Shown here: positions 9,687 through 19,628 of the stretch, piece after piece
Position numbering within the stretch: position 1 is the first letter of the stretch
How the letters are laid out: each line of letters opens with the position of its first letter
NCBI GenBank assembly: GCA_947455645.1
Contig: CANGPA010000014.1
Location: forward strand, 1 to 33,198
Direction: 5' to 3'
Origin: Hyphomicrobiales bacterium
Lineage (GTDB): Bacteria; Pseudomonadota; Alphaproteobacteria; Rhizobiales; Beijerinckiaceae
Length of the DNA stretch: 33,198 bases
The notes under the pieces: model-generated
Database searches by the model: none
Seen by the model: the letters and a program-made list of their open reading frames with translations, nothing else
Told to the model about the DNA's origin: nothing
Made by a program: the position numbers and the translations under genes

Positions 9687-9736
9687 TCAACACGGCCATC
9701 GGACAGATGGGTTGAATCAGAATGAAGATCGGCCGT

Positions 9737-10594
9737 TTATTCGACGATGATGTCGAGACCGAGATCGAGAACTTTTGCGGAATGTGTGAGTGCGCCAACC
9801 GAGATCATATCAACACCACTCTCCGCGATGGCGGCAACGGTTGTAAGATTAACACCGCCTGAGGCTTCGGTAAGTATGCGGCCCTTCACGCGATCAACGG
9901 CCGCTTTTAATAGCGCCGGTGTCATATTGTCGAGAAGCACAACATCGGCGCCTTCGGCGATCACTTGATCTAGTTGATCAAGAGTGTCGACTTCAATTTC
10001 GATTTTGACAAGATGTCCTGCAAAGGCTTTCGCCGCGCGTAAAGCTTGGCTGATACCGCCGGCAACCGCAATGTGATTGTCCTTAATCAAGATTGCGTCA
10101 TCGAGACCAAAGCGATGATTAAATCCGCCACCGCACCGCACCGCATGTTTTTCGAGTGTACGAAGGCCCGGTGTTGTTTTGCGCGTGCAAACGATCCGTG
10201 CTTTGGTGTGTGAAACTGCTTTGACGAATTGCGAAGTGAGTGTGGCGATGCCCGCCAAGCGCCCCACAAAGTTGAGCGCGGTACGTTCGGCGGATAGAAT
10301 TGCGCGGGCAGGTCCTTCAACCGCCAGTGCGATATCACCCGGCTTAACAGATGTTCCGTCGGCAAGATGGGCATCAAAACGTATGGATTGATCCATGCGG
10401 CGGAATGCAGCTATGGCGAGATCGCTTCCAGCAATCACACCATGCTCACGTGTTGCGATGACAGCACGGGCGCGTGCATTTACTGGAATGGTTGCTAGCG
10501 TGGTAATATCGCCTGCGCGACCGAGATCTTCGGCGAGTGCGCGGTCAATTACATCTTCAATAATGAAAGAATTGAGAGGGGAAAGCGAACTCAT
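9737..10594 (-). CDS. nadC: Nicotinate-nucleotide diphosphorylase (carboxylating), NadC
   Basis: Converts quinolinate and PRPP to nicotinate mononucleotide, the third step of de novo NAD synthesis. The protein has 285 residues from the ATG at 10594. Family motifs are TRKTTPGLR (about 137-145, PRPP/quinolinate-binding basic residues), [11 protein letters not shown] and LIKDNH (about 169-174), followed by [10 protein letters not shown] and the LDNMTP loop. The stop codon of nadB (10599-10597) is two bases from this ATG, and GGAGCTTGAGG precedes it, so nadB and nadC are probably translationally coupled. A TTG at 10600 is in frame but less likely as the start. It is the last gene of the nadA-nadB-nadC unit. 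Confidence 0.97.
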   Translation of the reverse strand: MSSLSPLNSFIIEDVIDRALAEDLGRAGDITTLATIPVNARARAVIATREHGVIAGSDLAIAAFRRMDQSIRFDAHLADGTSVKPGDIALAVEGPARAILSAERTALNFVGRLAGIATLTSQFVKAVSHTKARIVCTRKTTPGLRTLEKHAVRCGGGFNHRFGLDDAILIKDNHIAVAGGISQALRAAKAFAGHLVKIEIEVDTLDQLDQVIAEGADVVLLDNMTPALLKAAVDRVKGRILTEASGGVNLTTVAAIAESGVDMISVGALTHSAKVLDLGLDIIVE

Positions 10595-10596
10595 CC

Positions 10597-12126
10597 TCAA
10601 GCTCCGATAATCAATGTTACGTGTTTGCGCATGTCATCAAGCGTGAGGCGAGAACGTTGCGCAAGAGATTGAACTGTTTCGGGGAAATCGCTGCGAAAAT
10701 GTCCACCGCGACTCTCAAGACGCTGATGTGCGGCCACAGTCACAAACAAGGCCGCCCGTGCCATGGCGCGCAAGCGCGGGGACGGCGACGACGTTTCGAT
10801 ATCGGCCAAGGTCCAGAGCGCTGTTTCAAGGCCTACACGATCACGAATGACCCCAACATGATCCGTCATGGTTTCTCGCAAGACGCCCAGCTGATCGATA
10901 TCAAGCCCGGGTTCTGGATGCAGGTTGATTTTGTTGGCAGGTGAAACAGGTGCGACGTTTTGCGGTAATGCCTCTGCTATGCGTGCGGCAAATACGATTG
11001 CTTCGAGTAGTGAATTTGAAGCGAGCCGGTTTGCGCCATGGACGCCCGTTGAAGCGACTTCGCCGACGGCCCAGAGTCCCGTGAGGCTCGTTCGTCCCCT
11101 TGCGTCCGTGAGCACCCCACCCATGTGATAATGCTCAGCCGGTGCAACGGGAATAACCGTCGTCACTGGATCAATGCCTGCTGCTTTGCACGCCTCAAAT
11201 ACAGTTGGAAATGCTTCCGGAAAACGTGCGCCAATTGCCGTTCGACAATCGAGATAGGCACCACGACCGGCCATCAATTCTGCAAAGACACCACGCGCAA
11301 CAATATCGCGCGGCGCGAGCTCCGCGTCTTTATGGAGCGCCACCATAAACCGCTTATCGGCTTTGTTGATCAGCGTTGCGCCTTCACCGCGAAGTGCTTC
11401 GGTTGCAAGGGGTGCAGGATCACGGCCAATCGCCATGGCTGTGGGATGGAACTGAACAAATTCAGCATCGGCGATCATAGCTCCAGCGCTGGCGGCCATT
11501 GCCAGTCCAATACCCGATGACTCGACGGGATTGGTTGTCATTGAATAAAGATGGCCAATTCCGCCGGTGGCGAGGACAATCTCGCTCGCATAGAATGCGT
11601 GGCTTATGCCCTGATTGTCGCGTGCAATCACGCCTTTAACACGATTATCGGAGACAATAAGATCTTCTGCGCTAAATGAATCTTGCACAGTTATTGAGGG
11701 CGTCTTGCGCACGGCCTCAATTAACGCCGCCATAATGGCTGCACCAGCGCGATCACCGCGAACGCGTACGATACGCCGCGCAGAATGAGCGGCTTCGCGT
11801 GATTGTATGAGGCGCCCTTCAAGATCCTTATCGAAGGGAACACCATACGAGAGCAGATCGCGAATGCGATCACCCGCCTCTTGTGCCATGCCTAATGCCA
11901 TGGCCTCATCAACCAAACCAGCACCCGCAGTCACCGTATCTCTTGTATGGTCCTCGGGCGTATCCCCTTCTGCGAGCGCTGCCGCAATACCGCCTTGAGC
12001 CCAAGCGGATGATGCGCCTGCACCGAGCGGTGCGGCGGCAAGGATCGTAACCGGACGCGGCGCAAGTTTGAGCGCTGTAAACAGACCTGCCAAGCCTCCG
12101 CCGACAATCAGTACGGAGGACGTCAT
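10597..12126 (-). CDS. nadB: L-aspartate oxidase, NadB
   Basis: Flavoprotein that oxidises L-aspartate to iminoaspartate, which NadA condenses with dihydroxyacetone phosphate. The N-terminal FAD dinucleotide-binding motif is [14 protein letters not shown], followed by [49 protein letters not shown], the active-site stretch EHYHMGGV and [13 protein letters not shown], as in the succinate dehydrogenase/aspartate oxidase flavoprotein family. The length of 509 residues is within the usual range. The start is ambiguous: the ATG at 12126 lies 10 bases from an AAGGA Shine-Dalgarno, while a GTG two codons upstream at 12132 lies only 4 bases from it; I prefer the ATG. About 100 bases separate it from nadA, with no internal promoter apparent. 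Confidence 0.97.
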   Translation of the reverse strand: MTSSVLIVGGGLAGLFTALKLAPRPVTILAAAPLGAGASSAWAQGGIAAALAEGDTPEDHTRDTVTAGAGLVDEAMALGMAQEAGDRIRDLLSYGVPFDKDLEGRLIQSREAAHSARRIVRVRGDRAGAAIMAALIEAVRKTPSITVQDSFSAEDLIVSDNRVKGVIARDNQGISHAFYASEIVLATGGIGHLYSMTTNPVESSGIGLAMAASAGAMIADAEFVQFHPTAMAIGRDPAPLATEALRGEGATLINKADKRFMVALHKDAELAPRDIVARGVFAELMAGRGAYLDCRTAIGARFPEAFPTVFEACKAAGIDPVTTVIPVAPAEHYHMGGVLTDARGRTSLTGLWAVGEVASTGVHGANRLASNSLLEAIVFAARIAEALPQNVAPVSPANKINLHPEPGLDIDQLGVLRETMTDHVGVIRDRVGLETALWTLADIETSSPSPRLRAMARAALFVTVAAHQRLESRGGHFRSDFPETVQSLAQRSRLTLDDMRKHVTLIIGA

Positions 12127-12225
12127 CAGCACATGATCCTTAACAGGAGGGGCGGACTTTCAGATAAGCCGATGCAGACGCCAATATATCGGAAACAAGT
12201 ATGATGAAACCGCACCACGTTCGGC

Positions 12226-13314
12226 TCAACGTCCGAGCGCAATCATGCGCTCGACCGAGGCGCGGGCACGATCTGCGATTGCAGGATCAATCACAACTTC
12301 TTCAGAAAGCGTGAGAAGACTATCCAAAATTTTTGGCAATGTGATGCGCTTCATATGGGGGCAAAGATTGCACGGGCGAATGAAATCCACATGCGGTGCT
12401 TCTGCGGCCACATTCGAGGCCATCGAACACTCTGTGACCATAAGCACTCTTTTGTGTGCGCCGGTCTTGACCCAATCAATCATATGCGCGGTCGAGCCTG
12501 TAAAATCAGCTTCTGCTAAAACATCAGGCGGACATTCGGGATGGGCGATGATTTCAATCGTAGGATCGGCTTCGCGATAAGCACGCAGCTCCTCACCCGT
12601 GAATCGCTCATGCACCTCGCAGTGGCCTTTCCAGAGGATGAGTTTAACCTTGGTCTTGGTTGCAACATATTTACCCAGATATTCGTCCGGGAGAAAAATG
12701 ACGCGATCAACACCAAGACTTTCAACCACTTGAACAGCATTAGACGACGTGCAGCAAATATCTGTTTCTGCTTTTACGTCCGCTGATGAATTCACATAGG
12801 TGACAACCGGAACGCCAGGATAGCGTTGTTTCAAAAGGCGGACATCAGCCCCTGTGATGGAGGCGGCAAGCGAGCACCCCGCTTTTGAATCGGGAATGAG
12901 GATCATCTTCTCCGGATTAAGAAGTTTTGATGTCTCAGCCATGAAATGCACGCCGCACTGCACGATGATGTCGGCATCGACTTCCGTGGCCTTGCGCGCC
13001 AGCTGAAGCGAGTCTCCCACAATATCAGCAACACCGTGGAAGATTTCCGGCGTCTGATAATTATGCGCGAGGATGACTGCGTTGCGCTCTTTCTTGAGGC
13101 GATTGATCGCGGCAATATAGGGCGCGTGAAAGGGCCACTCCACCGACGGAATGACATGTTTCACGCGGGCATAAATGGCGGCCGTTTCGCGCTCAATCTC
13201 GGGCGTCCATTCGAGAACAGGACGAGCGATCGGCGATTTGATGTCGGTTTCTGGTGAACGGATCACTCCGGAAACCGAGGTCGATCCCGTATGAAAGGAC
13301 GTCGCCGCTGTCAT
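12226..13314 (-). CDS. nadA: Quinolinate synthase, NadA
   Basis: A [4Fe-4S] enzyme that condenses iminoaspartate with dihydroxyacetone phosphate to quinolinate. From the ATG at 13314 it has 362 residues. Candidate cluster ligands sit in the expected three places: Cys120 ([10 protein letters not shown]), Cys188 ([10 protein letters not shown]) and Cys318 ([10 protein letters not shown]). Other family stretches are [26 protein letters not shown] and TECSMASN. The frame extends to 13356, but GGAGAG lies just before the ATG at 13314, and an upstream start would place coding sequence across a palindrome that looks regulatory. It is the first gene of nadA-nadB-nadC, so control at its promoter should set expression of the whole pathway. 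Confidence 0.97.
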   Translation of the reverse strand: MTAATSFHTGSTSVSGVIRSPETDIKSPIARPVLEWTPEIERETAAIYARVKHVIPSVEWPFHAPYIAAINRLKKERNAVILAHNYQTPEIFHGVADIVGDSLQLARKATEVDADIIVQCGVHFMAETSKLLNPEKMILIPDSKAGCSLAASITGADVRLLKQRYPGVPVVTYVNSSADVKAETDICCTSSNAVQVVESLGVDRVIFLPDEYLGKYVATKTKVKLILWKGHCEVHERFTGEELRAYREADPTIEIIAHPECPPDVLAEADFTGSTAHMIDWVKTGAHKRVLMVTECSMASNVAAEAPHVDFIRPCNLCPHMKRITLPKILDSLLTLSEEVVIDPAIADRARASVERMIALGR

Positions 13315-13325
13315 CGCACTCTCCA

Positions 13326-13346
13326 TTATGCTCGATACGAGCATAA
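13326..13346. promoter_or_regulatory. Palindromic operator candidate 1 in the nadA leader
   Basis: A near-perfect inverted repeat with 9-base arms TTATGCTCG and CGAGCATAA around an ATA centre. It ends 12 bases before the nadA start codon. There is no U-run, so it does not look like a terminator. The same CTC-N5-GAG core recurs in the site at 13381-13401. A repressor of NAD biosynthesis is the natural candidate ligand; NadQ and NrtR are regulators of this type known in bacteria, but I cannot tell which, if either, binds here. Confidence 0.65.
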
Positions 13347-13380
13347 ATTGGGTCAAAAGAAACCGGCCTCGACCGGATAT

Positions 13381-13401
13381 AAATACTCAAATTGAGCAAA
13401 A
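13381..13401. promoter_or_regulatory. Palindromic operator candidate 2, overlapping the predicted nadA transcription start
   Basis: Same register and same half-site cores as the site at 13326: CTC at offset 5-7 and GAG at offset 13-15, with AT-rich flanks (ATACTCAA ... TTGAGCA). The two sites start exactly 55 bases apart, roughly five helical turns, so a protein bound to both could sit on the same DNA face. It abuts the TATAAT at 13404-13409 and should cover the transcription start, the classic position for steric repression. Confidence 0.6.
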
Positions 13402-13403
13402 GA

Positions 13404-13432
13404 ATTATAGCGCGATTGGGCCTGAGTGAAAA
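13404..13432 (-). promoter_or_regulatory. Predicted promoter of nadABC
   Basis: On the minus strand there is a perfect -10 box TATAAT (13409-13404), preceded by a 17-base spacer and a weak -35 TTTTCA (13432-13427). Transcription would begin near 13397, inside operator candidate 2, and give a leader of about 80 bases that also contains operator candidate 1. The promoter lies in the 211-base gap between the glyS stop and nadA. Confidence 0.6.
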
Positions 13433-13525
13433 GTAAGGAAATGCGCAATCATGATGGGCGGGCTCAAAGGGGAGAGGCAACAGTTCTGGCGTCTGCTAGG
13501 CCTTGTCTCTTTGCACCAGCGATCC

Positions 13526-15589
13526 TTATCCGGCAATTGCTGAAAAATCAGCGACGGCACGAGTTGCTTCCCGGAAGGAAGCGAGGAGGCGCAGGCGGTT
13601 GGCGCGGATGTCTTTGTCGTCAGCATTAACGAGGATTTTGTCAAAGAACGCATCAACGGCTGGGCGCAGTGCGGCAAGTGCTTTCATAGCTCCGGCGAAA
13701 TTCTCTATCGCGACATGTTCTATGGCGTGGCGGGTCGCAACATCGAGAACCTCGGCCAGCACCTTCTCTTCCGCTTCGCCTTTCTCTTTGATGAGATGCA
13801 AATCGACGGCCTCATTATAGCTTTTGCCGTCTTTCTTTTCTTCCGCTTTGAGAATGTTGGCGGCGCGGCGGAAGCCTGCAAGAAGGTTTGTGCCGTCATC
13901 GCTCGCTAAGAACGCATCGAGTGCTTCGACGCGTTTGACGATCATGAGAAGATCGTCCGTTTGGCCGGAAGCGAGCACCGCGTCGATTAGATCATGACGT
14001 TGGCCTTGATCACGCAGATAAACTTTGAGACGGTCGTGGAAGAAGGCAAGTAGGCTTTCATCAATGTGATGCGCTTTTAGAGCAAGCCGGACATTGTTCT
14101 CGAGTAAAAGACGCACAACACCCAATGCGGCACGCCTGAGTGCATAAGGATCTTTAGATCCTGTCGGTTTTTCATCAATCGACCAGAAACCCACAAGCGT
14201 GTCGAGTTTATCGGCCAAGGCTACCGTAATTGACACCGCGTCTTTTGGCACCACATCACTCGGACCTTGTGGCTTATAATGTTCTTCCAAGGCAGCGGCG
14301 ACGCTCGCATCTTCACCTTGCCGGGCGGCATAATAGCGACCCATCAAGCCTTGCACTTCAGGGAATTCGCCGACCATCTCGGACACAAGATCGGCTTTGC
14401 ATAAAATTGCGGCGCGTGCGGCTTTTGAAGCATCTGCTTTGACAATGGGTGCTAATTCCTTTGCCAATGTGACAAGGCGTTCAACGCGCTCATGCTGGGT
14501 ACCGAGTTTGGCATGGAAGGTGATGTTCTTAAGTTTTTCCAGACGATCTTCGAGTTTGATTTTAAGATCAGTCTCCCAAAAGAATTTTGCATCTGACAGG
14601 CGCGCACGCACCACGCGTTGATTGCCATTAATGATGGTTGCGCCATCATCTTTTGCAATCATGTTGGACGTCAGTAGAAATCTATTGGCGAGTTCATGCG
14701 AGCCGGCCTTGCGCAAGACAAAGCATTTCTGATTAGCCCGGATCGTAGCGCGGATTACTTCTGGCGGTATATCTAAGAACCGCTCTTCGAATGATCCCAT
14801 CAACACAACAGGCCATTCCACAAGACCTGCAACTTCTTCAAGAAGCGTGTCATCTTCGACCACTTCCAATCCTTGCGCAAAAGCCAGGCCGCGTGCGTCG
14901 TTGGCGATGATTTCTTTACGGCGATCCGTCGAGAGAACAACCTTTGCGGATTCGAGTTTGGCGACATAATCATCATAGCGGCGCACATGTATGGGCGCGG
15001 GCGCCAAGAAGCGATGGCCATAGGTGATATCGCCCGATTTAATGCCTTCAACATCGAAGGAAACAATTTCGGGTGTTTCCGTTTCGCTTCCAAACGTGCA
15101 CAAAATGGAATGCAACGGCCGAACCCAGCGCAATGCGCCGACTTCAGCTGATAATTTGCCCCAGCGCATGCTCTTCGGCCACGGGAATGATTTGATGATA
15201 TTGGGCAAAAGATCAGCAATTACATCCTTTGTCGGCTTGCCCTTGCTTTCGACAATCGCGATGTAAAAATCACCCTTTTTCGGGTCAGATTGAATCGTGG
15301 CTTGCGAAAGATCGGTGAGTCCAGCGCCTTTTAAAAATCCTTCAATCGCCTGTTGAGGCGCACCGACGCGGGGGCCTTTTTTTTCTTCCTTCACGTCGGG
15401 TTGATGAGCGGGAAGGCCCACAATATGCAATGCCAAGCGTCGAGGCGTTGCGAAGGCCAACGCCGCCTCATAGGTGCAACCACGTTCTACGAGGGCACTT
15501 GTTACAAGCGATTTCAAATCCTCAGCCGCACGTCTTTGCATGCGGGCGGGGATTTCCTCGGAAAAGAGTTCAAGCAGCAAATCAGGCAT
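13526..15589 (-). CDS. glyS: Glycine--tRNA ligase beta subunit
   Basis: Beta subunit of the alpha2beta2 bacterial glycyl-tRNA synthetase; it binds tRNA-Gly while the alpha subunit carries the aminoacylation core. The 687 residues begin with the typical [18 protein letters not shown] and include KSMRWG, GHRFLAP, a modified HD-type region (about 290-480) and the C-terminal anticodon-binding-like domain with [14 protein letters not shown]-type ending (here [17 protein letters not shown]). The ATG at 15589 has only a weak GAG upstream. It follows the CDGSH gene by 34 bases and glyQ by one gene on the same strand, so the three are probably co-transcribed. After its stop comes the gap holding the nadA promoter. 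Confidence 0.97.
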   Translation of the reverse strand: MPDLLLELFSEEIPARMQRRAAEDLKSLVTSALVERGCTYEAALAFATPRRLALHIVGLPAHQPDVKEEKKGPRVGAPQQAIEGFLKGAGLTDLSQATIQSDPKKGDFYIAIVESKGKPTKDVIADLLPNIIKSFPWPKSMRWGKLSAEVGALRWVRPLHSILCTFGSETETPEIVSFDVEGIKSGDITYGHRFLAPAPIHVRRYDDYVAKLESAKVVLSTDRRKEIIANDARGLAFAQGLEVVEDDTLLEEVAGLVEWPVVLMGSFEERFLDIPPEVIRATIRANQKCFVLRKAGSHELANRFLLTSNMIAKDDGATIINGNQRVVRARLSDAKFFWETDLKIKLEDRLEKLKNITFHAKLGTQHERVERLVTLAKELAPIVKADASKAARAAILCKADLVSEMVGEFPEVQGLMGRYYAARQGEDASVAAALEEHYKPQGPSDVVPKDAVSITVALADKLDTLVGFWSIDEKPTGSKDPYALRRAALGVVRLLLENNVRLALKAHHIDESLLAFFHDRLKVYLRDQGQRHDLIDAVLASGQTDDLLMIVKRVEALDAFLASDDGTNLLAGFRRAANILKAEEKKDGKSYNEAVDLHLIKEKGEAEEKVLAEVLDVATRHAIEHVAIENFAGAMKALAALRPAVDAFFDKILVNADDKDIRANRLRLLASFREATRAVADFSAIAG

Positions 15590-15623
15590 CGCGTTTTATC
15601 TCGCGTGGTATAAAGGCAAAAAA

Positions 15624-15863
15624 TTAGACGGCCTTATGTGAGCCGTCACACAACGGTGCATTCTTTGAATGTTTGCACGCACAAAAAAATGCTTTCTTGT
15701 CAGCGTCAGCTGTCCAGGCCATCGGGGAGAAAGACGATCCTTTATGTGAACCGTCACAAAAAGGCTGGTTCTTTGATTGGCCGCATGAACACCAATAATA
15801 GGTTTCACCGGCCTTTACATCGACGGGGAGAGGGGTTTTTCCAGCAATGTGAGGAGCGGTCAT
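15624..15863 (-). CDS. Tandem CDGSH iron-sulfur domain protein
   Basis: A 79-residue protein made almost entirely of two CDGSH-type motifs. The first has Cys25, Cys27, Cys36 and His40 (CSCGQSKNQPFCDGSH); the second has Cys61, Cys63, Cys72 and His76 (CACKHSKNAPLCDGSH). Each 3-Cys/1-His set is expected to hold a redox-active, labile [2Fe-2S] cluster as in mitoNEET-type proteins; bacterial double-CDGSH proteins may carry two clusters in one chain. No signal peptide or membrane segment is visible, so it should be cytoplasmic. The ATG at 15863 has a strong AAGGA. It sits between glyQ and glyS with short gaps. Its biological role is unknown. Confidence 0.93.
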   Translation of the reverse strand: MTAPHIAGKTPLPVDVKAGETYYWCSCGQSKNQPFCDGSHKGSSFSPMAWTADADKKAFFCACKHSKNAPLCDGSHKAV

Positions 15864-15910
15864 GGTTATGTTCCTTTTTAATAACTGTGTAAGTTTGACG
15901 CCGCGACTTA

Positions 15911-16840
15911 TCAGGCGCCACCACCTTCTGTTTTAAGCCAGGCTTCACCGCAGGCCTTTGCAAGTTCGCGTACGCGGAAGATATAGCTTTGCCTTTCGGT
16001 GACCGAGATCACACCGCGTGCATCGAGAAGGTTAAAGAGATGGCTTGCTTTGATGCATTGATCATATGCGGGGAGCGCCATAAGATGGCGGCCTTCACCC
16101 TTGTTGCCGAAATCAAGAAGCGCCTTGCATTCTGCTTCAGCATCTTTGAAGTGACGCGCCAACGTATCGGTATTGGCCGCCTCGAAATTATGGCGTGAGT
16201 ATTCCTGTTCAGCTTGCAGAAAAACATCGCCATAGGTGATTTTATCCTCACCTTCGAGGCCGTTGAAATTCAAATCATAAACATTCTCTACACCCTGCAC
16301 ATACATTGCCAAGCGTTCGAGACCGTAGGTCAATTCGCCCGCAACGGGCGAACATTCAAAGCCAGCAACCTGCTGGAAATAAGTGAACTGACTGACTTCC
16401 ATCCCGTCACACCAGCACTCCCAGCCAAGACCCCAAGCACCTAGCGTCGGACTTTCCCAATCGTCTTCGACGAAGCGAATATCATGCAATGCTGGATCAA
16501 TGCCGATGGCGAAGAGTGACTTCAAATACAGATCTTGCAGATTGGCGGGGGAGGGCTTCATGATGACTTGATATTGGTAATAATGCTGAAGCCGATTTGG
16601 GTTCTCACCGTAGCGCCCGTCTTTTGGGCGACGCGAAGGCTGAACATATGCCGCGCGCCAGTGTTTTGGGCCCAATGCACGTAATGTTGTTGCAGGATGA
16701 AACGTGCCGGCGCCGACTTCCATGTCATAGGGTTGTAAGATCACACAGCCTTGTTCCGCCCAAAACTGGTGCAAGGTCAGGATAAGCGCCTGAAATGAGG
16801 TTTTTGGATTCATGGAATCGGATGAAGTGATCGCCATCAT
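15911..16840 (-). CDS. glyQ: Glycine--tRNA ligase alpha subunit
   Basis: Catalytic alpha subunit of glycyl-tRNA synthetase, which activates glycine with ATP and charges tRNA-Gly with the beta subunit. The 309 residues carry characteristic stretches: [52 protein letters not shown], ending with [19 protein letters not shown]. The start is uncertain: two ATGs in a row at 16840 and 16837 and another at 16813 (MNPKTSF), none with a clear Shine-Dalgarno; homologous sequence is evident from the third onward. About 100 bases separate it from ispE upstream, and the CDGSH gene follows after 47 bases. Confidence 0.96.
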   Translation of the reverse strand: MMAITSSDSMNPKTSFQALILTLHQFWAEQGCVILQPYDMEVGAGTFHPATTLRALGPKHWRAAYVQPSRRPKDGRYGENPNRLQHYYQYQVIMKPSPANLQDLYLKSLFAIGIDPALHDIRFVEDDWESPTLGAWGLGWECWCDGMEVSQFTYFQQVAGFECSPVAGELTYGLERLAMYVQGVENVYDLNFNGLEGEDKITYGDVFLQAEQEYSRHNFEAANTDTLARHFKDAEAECKALLDFGNKGEGRHLMALPAYDQCIKASHLFNLLDARGVISVTERQSYIFRVRELAKACGEAWLKTEGGGA

Positions 16841-16942
16841 TCAGACTTTTGAAAAGACAGAGGATAAAAGAATTTGCGCGCACCGTATGGTCGGCGTGTC
16901 TCACGGTCAAGACCGGGCTTTGCCGATCGGTGCCGTATCCCG

Positions 16943-17818
16943 TTATGCCAATGTCGTTGAGCGCACCCACCAACTAGGATTCAGCACTTTGAGCATTTTG
17001 CTTGCCCGCGCAGCCGCACGACAATCATCAAATAAACCGAAAACGGTTGCACCTGAACCAGACATCCGCACTAGGCGGCATGTTGTGAGCGCTGACAAAG
17101 CGTCACGAACCGCACCAATTTCGGGCTCCAGGCTTATGGCTGCGGCTTCCATATCGTTTCGTCCTTCCGCCAGTCGAGACAACAGCGCGGGTGCTGTCAA
17201 GCCTCCGACAATACAGGGATGTTTTGAGGAAGAGCCAACGTCACCGCGCGTCAGTCCGATCTTGGAAAAAACTGCGGGCGTTGAGCTGCCCCTACGTGGA
17301 TTGACGAGGACTGCAAAGAGGCGTGGAAGATGAACAGGCTCATCAAGATGATCGCCAATGCCTCGCATGATACGCGATGTACCCTCAAGACATACAGGTA
17401 CATCGGCACCCGTGTTGCGCGCAGCGTCGAGAATAGCTGGGTGTTGGAGTGTTAAATCATTAAGGCGTGCGAGAAGGCGTAATGCCGCCGCCGCGTCCGC
17501 AGAACCACCACCCATTCCTGACGCTATAGGGAGGCGCTTTGTGAGATGAAAGGCACCTGTTCGAAGATGGGGAACATGCTCCGCGAGAGCCATCGCCGCT
17601 TTCAGAATATGGTTGTTTTTCTCGTCAGTAAGCGATGAAGCCTCGGGACCTGAAACCGTTAATGACAAGCGTGAGCCTTCAACAAGGCGAAGATCATCGC
17701 AAACATTCGCAAACGCTACGAGACTTTCAAGATTATGGTAGCCGTCTTCACGCCGACCAATGATGTGGAGCGTCAGGTTGATTTTTGCGCGGGCTCGCGC
17801 GGTGCCAACCCATACCAT
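16943..17818 (-). CDS. ispE: 4-diphosphocytidyl-2-C-methyl-D-erythritol kinase
   Basis: GHMP-family kinase of the MEP isoprenoid pathway; it phosphorylates CDP-methylerythritol at the 2-hydroxyl. In 291 residues it has the N-terminal AKINLTLHI with Lys12, the glycine-rich ATP loop LPIASGMGGGSADAAAAL (about 96-113), Asp139 in NTGADVPVC as catalytic base, and the C-terminal MSGSGATVFGLF motif. The ATG at 17818 lies six bases after the stop of the upstream TPR gene, so the two are almost certainly co-transcribed and possibly translationally coupled. The encoded protein ends a little after the last conserved motif, as usual. Confidence 0.97.
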   Translation of the reverse strand: MVWVGTARARAKINLTLHIIGRREDGYHNLESLVAFANVCDDLRLVEGSRLSLTVSGPEASSLTDEKNNHILKAAMALAEHVPHLRTGAFHLTKRLPIASGMGGGSADAAAALRLLARLNDLTLQHPAILDAARNTGADVPVCLEGTSRIMRGIGDHLDEPVHLPRLFAVLVNPRRGSSTPAVFSKIGLTRGDVGSSSKHPCIVGGLTAPALLSRLAEGRNDMEAAAISLEPEIGAVRDALSALTTCRLVRMSGSGATVFGLFDDCRAAARASKMLKVLNPSWWVRSTTLA

Positions 17819-17824
17819 TTTGGA

Positions 17825-19570
17825 TCACCCGCCGGAGCCCGATGAAATAGGAGGTAGTCCTTTTTCAATTTTTTCAAGAATCTTTGGTAGATCTTCAGGC
17901 TCAGGGTTTAGATCACGCGCGTGATTCCATTGAAATTTTGCTTCGAGCTCGCGCCCTAACCGCCAATAAACATCGCCCAAATGATCGTTTATGGTTGGGT
18001 CTGCGGCTTTAAGATCCACCGCTTTTTCCATGAGTTGTAGCGCGTTTTCATATTGACTGAGGCGGTAATAAGCCCAACCGAGACTGTCAACAATGTAACC
18101 ATCAGTCGGGCGTTGTTCGACAGCGCGACGCAGCATTTTAAACGCTTCGTCTAAATTCATATTTTGCTCAACCCATGAATAGCCGAGATAATTTAAAACG
18201 AGGGGTTGCTCTGGTGATAGCTCAAGGGCCTTTTTGAAATCAGCTTCCGCCTTCGGCCATTGTTTCAAGCGCTCATATGCGATCCCGCGCGCGTAGAACA
18301 AACTCCAATGTCCCGCTGTTGGATTTTCTACCTTTTCAATTGCCAATGAATAAGACTCTGACGCCTCAGCGAAGGCCTTCCGGGAACGATAGATGTTGCC
18401 CAAGGCGATCAACGGTTCAATGTCACTCTCAGCGCTAGGAATGATTGATTTTAAAAGTAAAATTGCTTCATCCTGCTGTCCAAGTTGTTCGAGATTGAAT
18501 GCACGTTGCACATCAGCCGTAAGGCGGAATGGCGATGTCTTCGGAATCAAAGCGTAAGATTCATTCGCCGAGTCGGGTTGCTTCATGCGTTCGTAAGTGT
18601 CGGCCATCGCCATGGCGGCAAAGGCATGATCGGGAGCGAGCCAGATCGCCAGTCTCAAATAGATGAGAGACGCCAGCTCGTCGCCATCGCGCGTGACGGC
18701 GCTGCCCAGACCGTAGAGTGCTTCAGCAACACCATCTGATTCTGAGCGAATTTCATCATCGAGCTGTTTTCCTGCATTGAGCTTTGCCAAAGCATTTTTG
18801 ATAACGGGATGACGTGGAAAAATTGTTTGGAGATTTTGATAAATCGTTCGCGCCTGTTCCACCTGGCCGTTCGCGGATAAAAATTGTGCAAAGAGTTCTG
18901 CAGTCCGAAGCGATTGTGGGTCAGCATTATAGGCTGCTTCCAAGCTCTTACGAGCTTCATCGATTTTGCCGTTTACCTTAGCAATTAGACCACGATGAAC
19001 GAGGCGGAAAATGCGCGTCCCCGGTTCATCGGGCATTCGATCAATCAGTTCTATTGCATGCTTAGGACTTCCGCTACCAAGCCAGCTCCAAGCCGTGAGT
19101 AAGGTGGCCGTCACATCAGTGGTTTGTGTATGGCCGCCACGCTTGAGTACATTTCGGGCAGTTGAAAACTGATCGGATTGGATGGCGCGCACAGCAAGCG
19201 CAAGCTGTGCTATCCCGCTGCCTGCATTGCGACGTGAAACAGCCTCGGCAAGCGGCAACGCTTCCGTCATTTTGCCTTCGGCGAGAAGCGTTACAAAAGC
19301 GCGCTCGGTTAGATCGACACTACGCGAGTCAAATTTCATTGATTCTGAATAGTAGAATGCTGCCGCAGACGTATCATTTGAAAGACCTGCCACGAGGGCG
19401 GCGAGATAATTGCCGGGCAATGTGTTGGCGAGCTTTAGATCGGTCTTCGTATCGGCCGATGCGGCGTTCGCCCAAACCAATCCGAACAGCGCGATGAGGG
19501 GCGCCCAGAAGAGGGGGTGGTGTCGTTCGATTGATTTTTGAAGGCCTATCAGGGCGCATTTTTTGGACAT
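17825..19570 (-). CDS. Exported tetratricopeptide-repeat protein
   Basis: About 581 residues with an N-terminal signal sequence: basic MSKKCALIGLQKSIERHH, then a hydrophobic stretch (PLFWAPLIALFGLVW) and a likely signal-peptidase site after ANAASA. The rest is an array of tetratricopeptide helices, clearest in the C-terminal half (LGNIYRSRKAFAEASESYSLA, YERLKQWPKAEADFKKALEL, LGWAYYRLSQYENALQLMEKA, LGDVYWRLGRELEAKFQW). TPR arrays mediate protein-protein contacts; this one should act in the periplasm or on the outer membrane. The start may be a TTG at 19585, five bases after an AGGGGG Shine-Dalgarno, instead of the ATG at 19570, which has none nearby. It lies 43 bases downstream of the ETF-QO stop and six before ispE. 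The partner proteins are unknown. Confidence 0.88.
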   Translation of the reverse strand: MSKKCALIGLQKSIERHHPLFWAPLIALFGLVWANAASADTKTDLKLANTLPGNYLAALVAGLSNDTSAAAFYYSESMKFDSRSVDLTERAFVTLLAEGKMTEALPLAEAVSRRNAGSGIAQLALAVRAIQSDQFSTARNVLKRGGHTQTTDVTATLLTAWSWLGSGSPKHAIELIDRMPDEPGTRIFRLVHRGLIAKVNGKIDEARKSLEAAYNADPQSLRTAELFAQFLSANGQVEQARTIYQNLQTIFPRHPVIKNALAKLNAGKQLDDEIRSESDGVAEALYGLGSAVTRDGDELASLIYLRLAIWLAPDHAFAAMAMADTYERMKQPDSANESYALIPKTSPFRLTADVQRAFNLEQLGQQDEAILLLKSIIPSAESDIEPLIALGNIYRSRKAFAEASESYSLAIEKVENPTAGHWSLFYARGIAYERLKQWPKAEADFKKALELSPEQPLVLNYLGYSWVEQNMNLDEAFKMLRRAVEQRPTDGYIVDSLGWAYYRLSQYENALQLMEKAVDLKAADPTINDHLGDVYWRLGRELEAKFQWNHARDLNPEPEDLPKILEKIEKGLPPISSGSGG

Positions 19571-19628
19571 GATTGATCGATACAAACTGTCCCCCTGATT
19601 GGGAAGAAAAATTCTTGGTTCGGGACTT

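Noticed and set aside
9687-9736. Terminator between the convergent ppdK and nadC genes
   Set aside because: Only a six-base ACGGCC/GGCCGT pairing with a loop of more than 30 bases and no T-run; not convincing.
13326-13346. The nadA leader palindrome as a transcription terminator or attenuator
   Set aside because: No T-run follows, no leader peptide is apparent, and a second copy of the same half-sites overlaps the promoter, which fits protein binding better.
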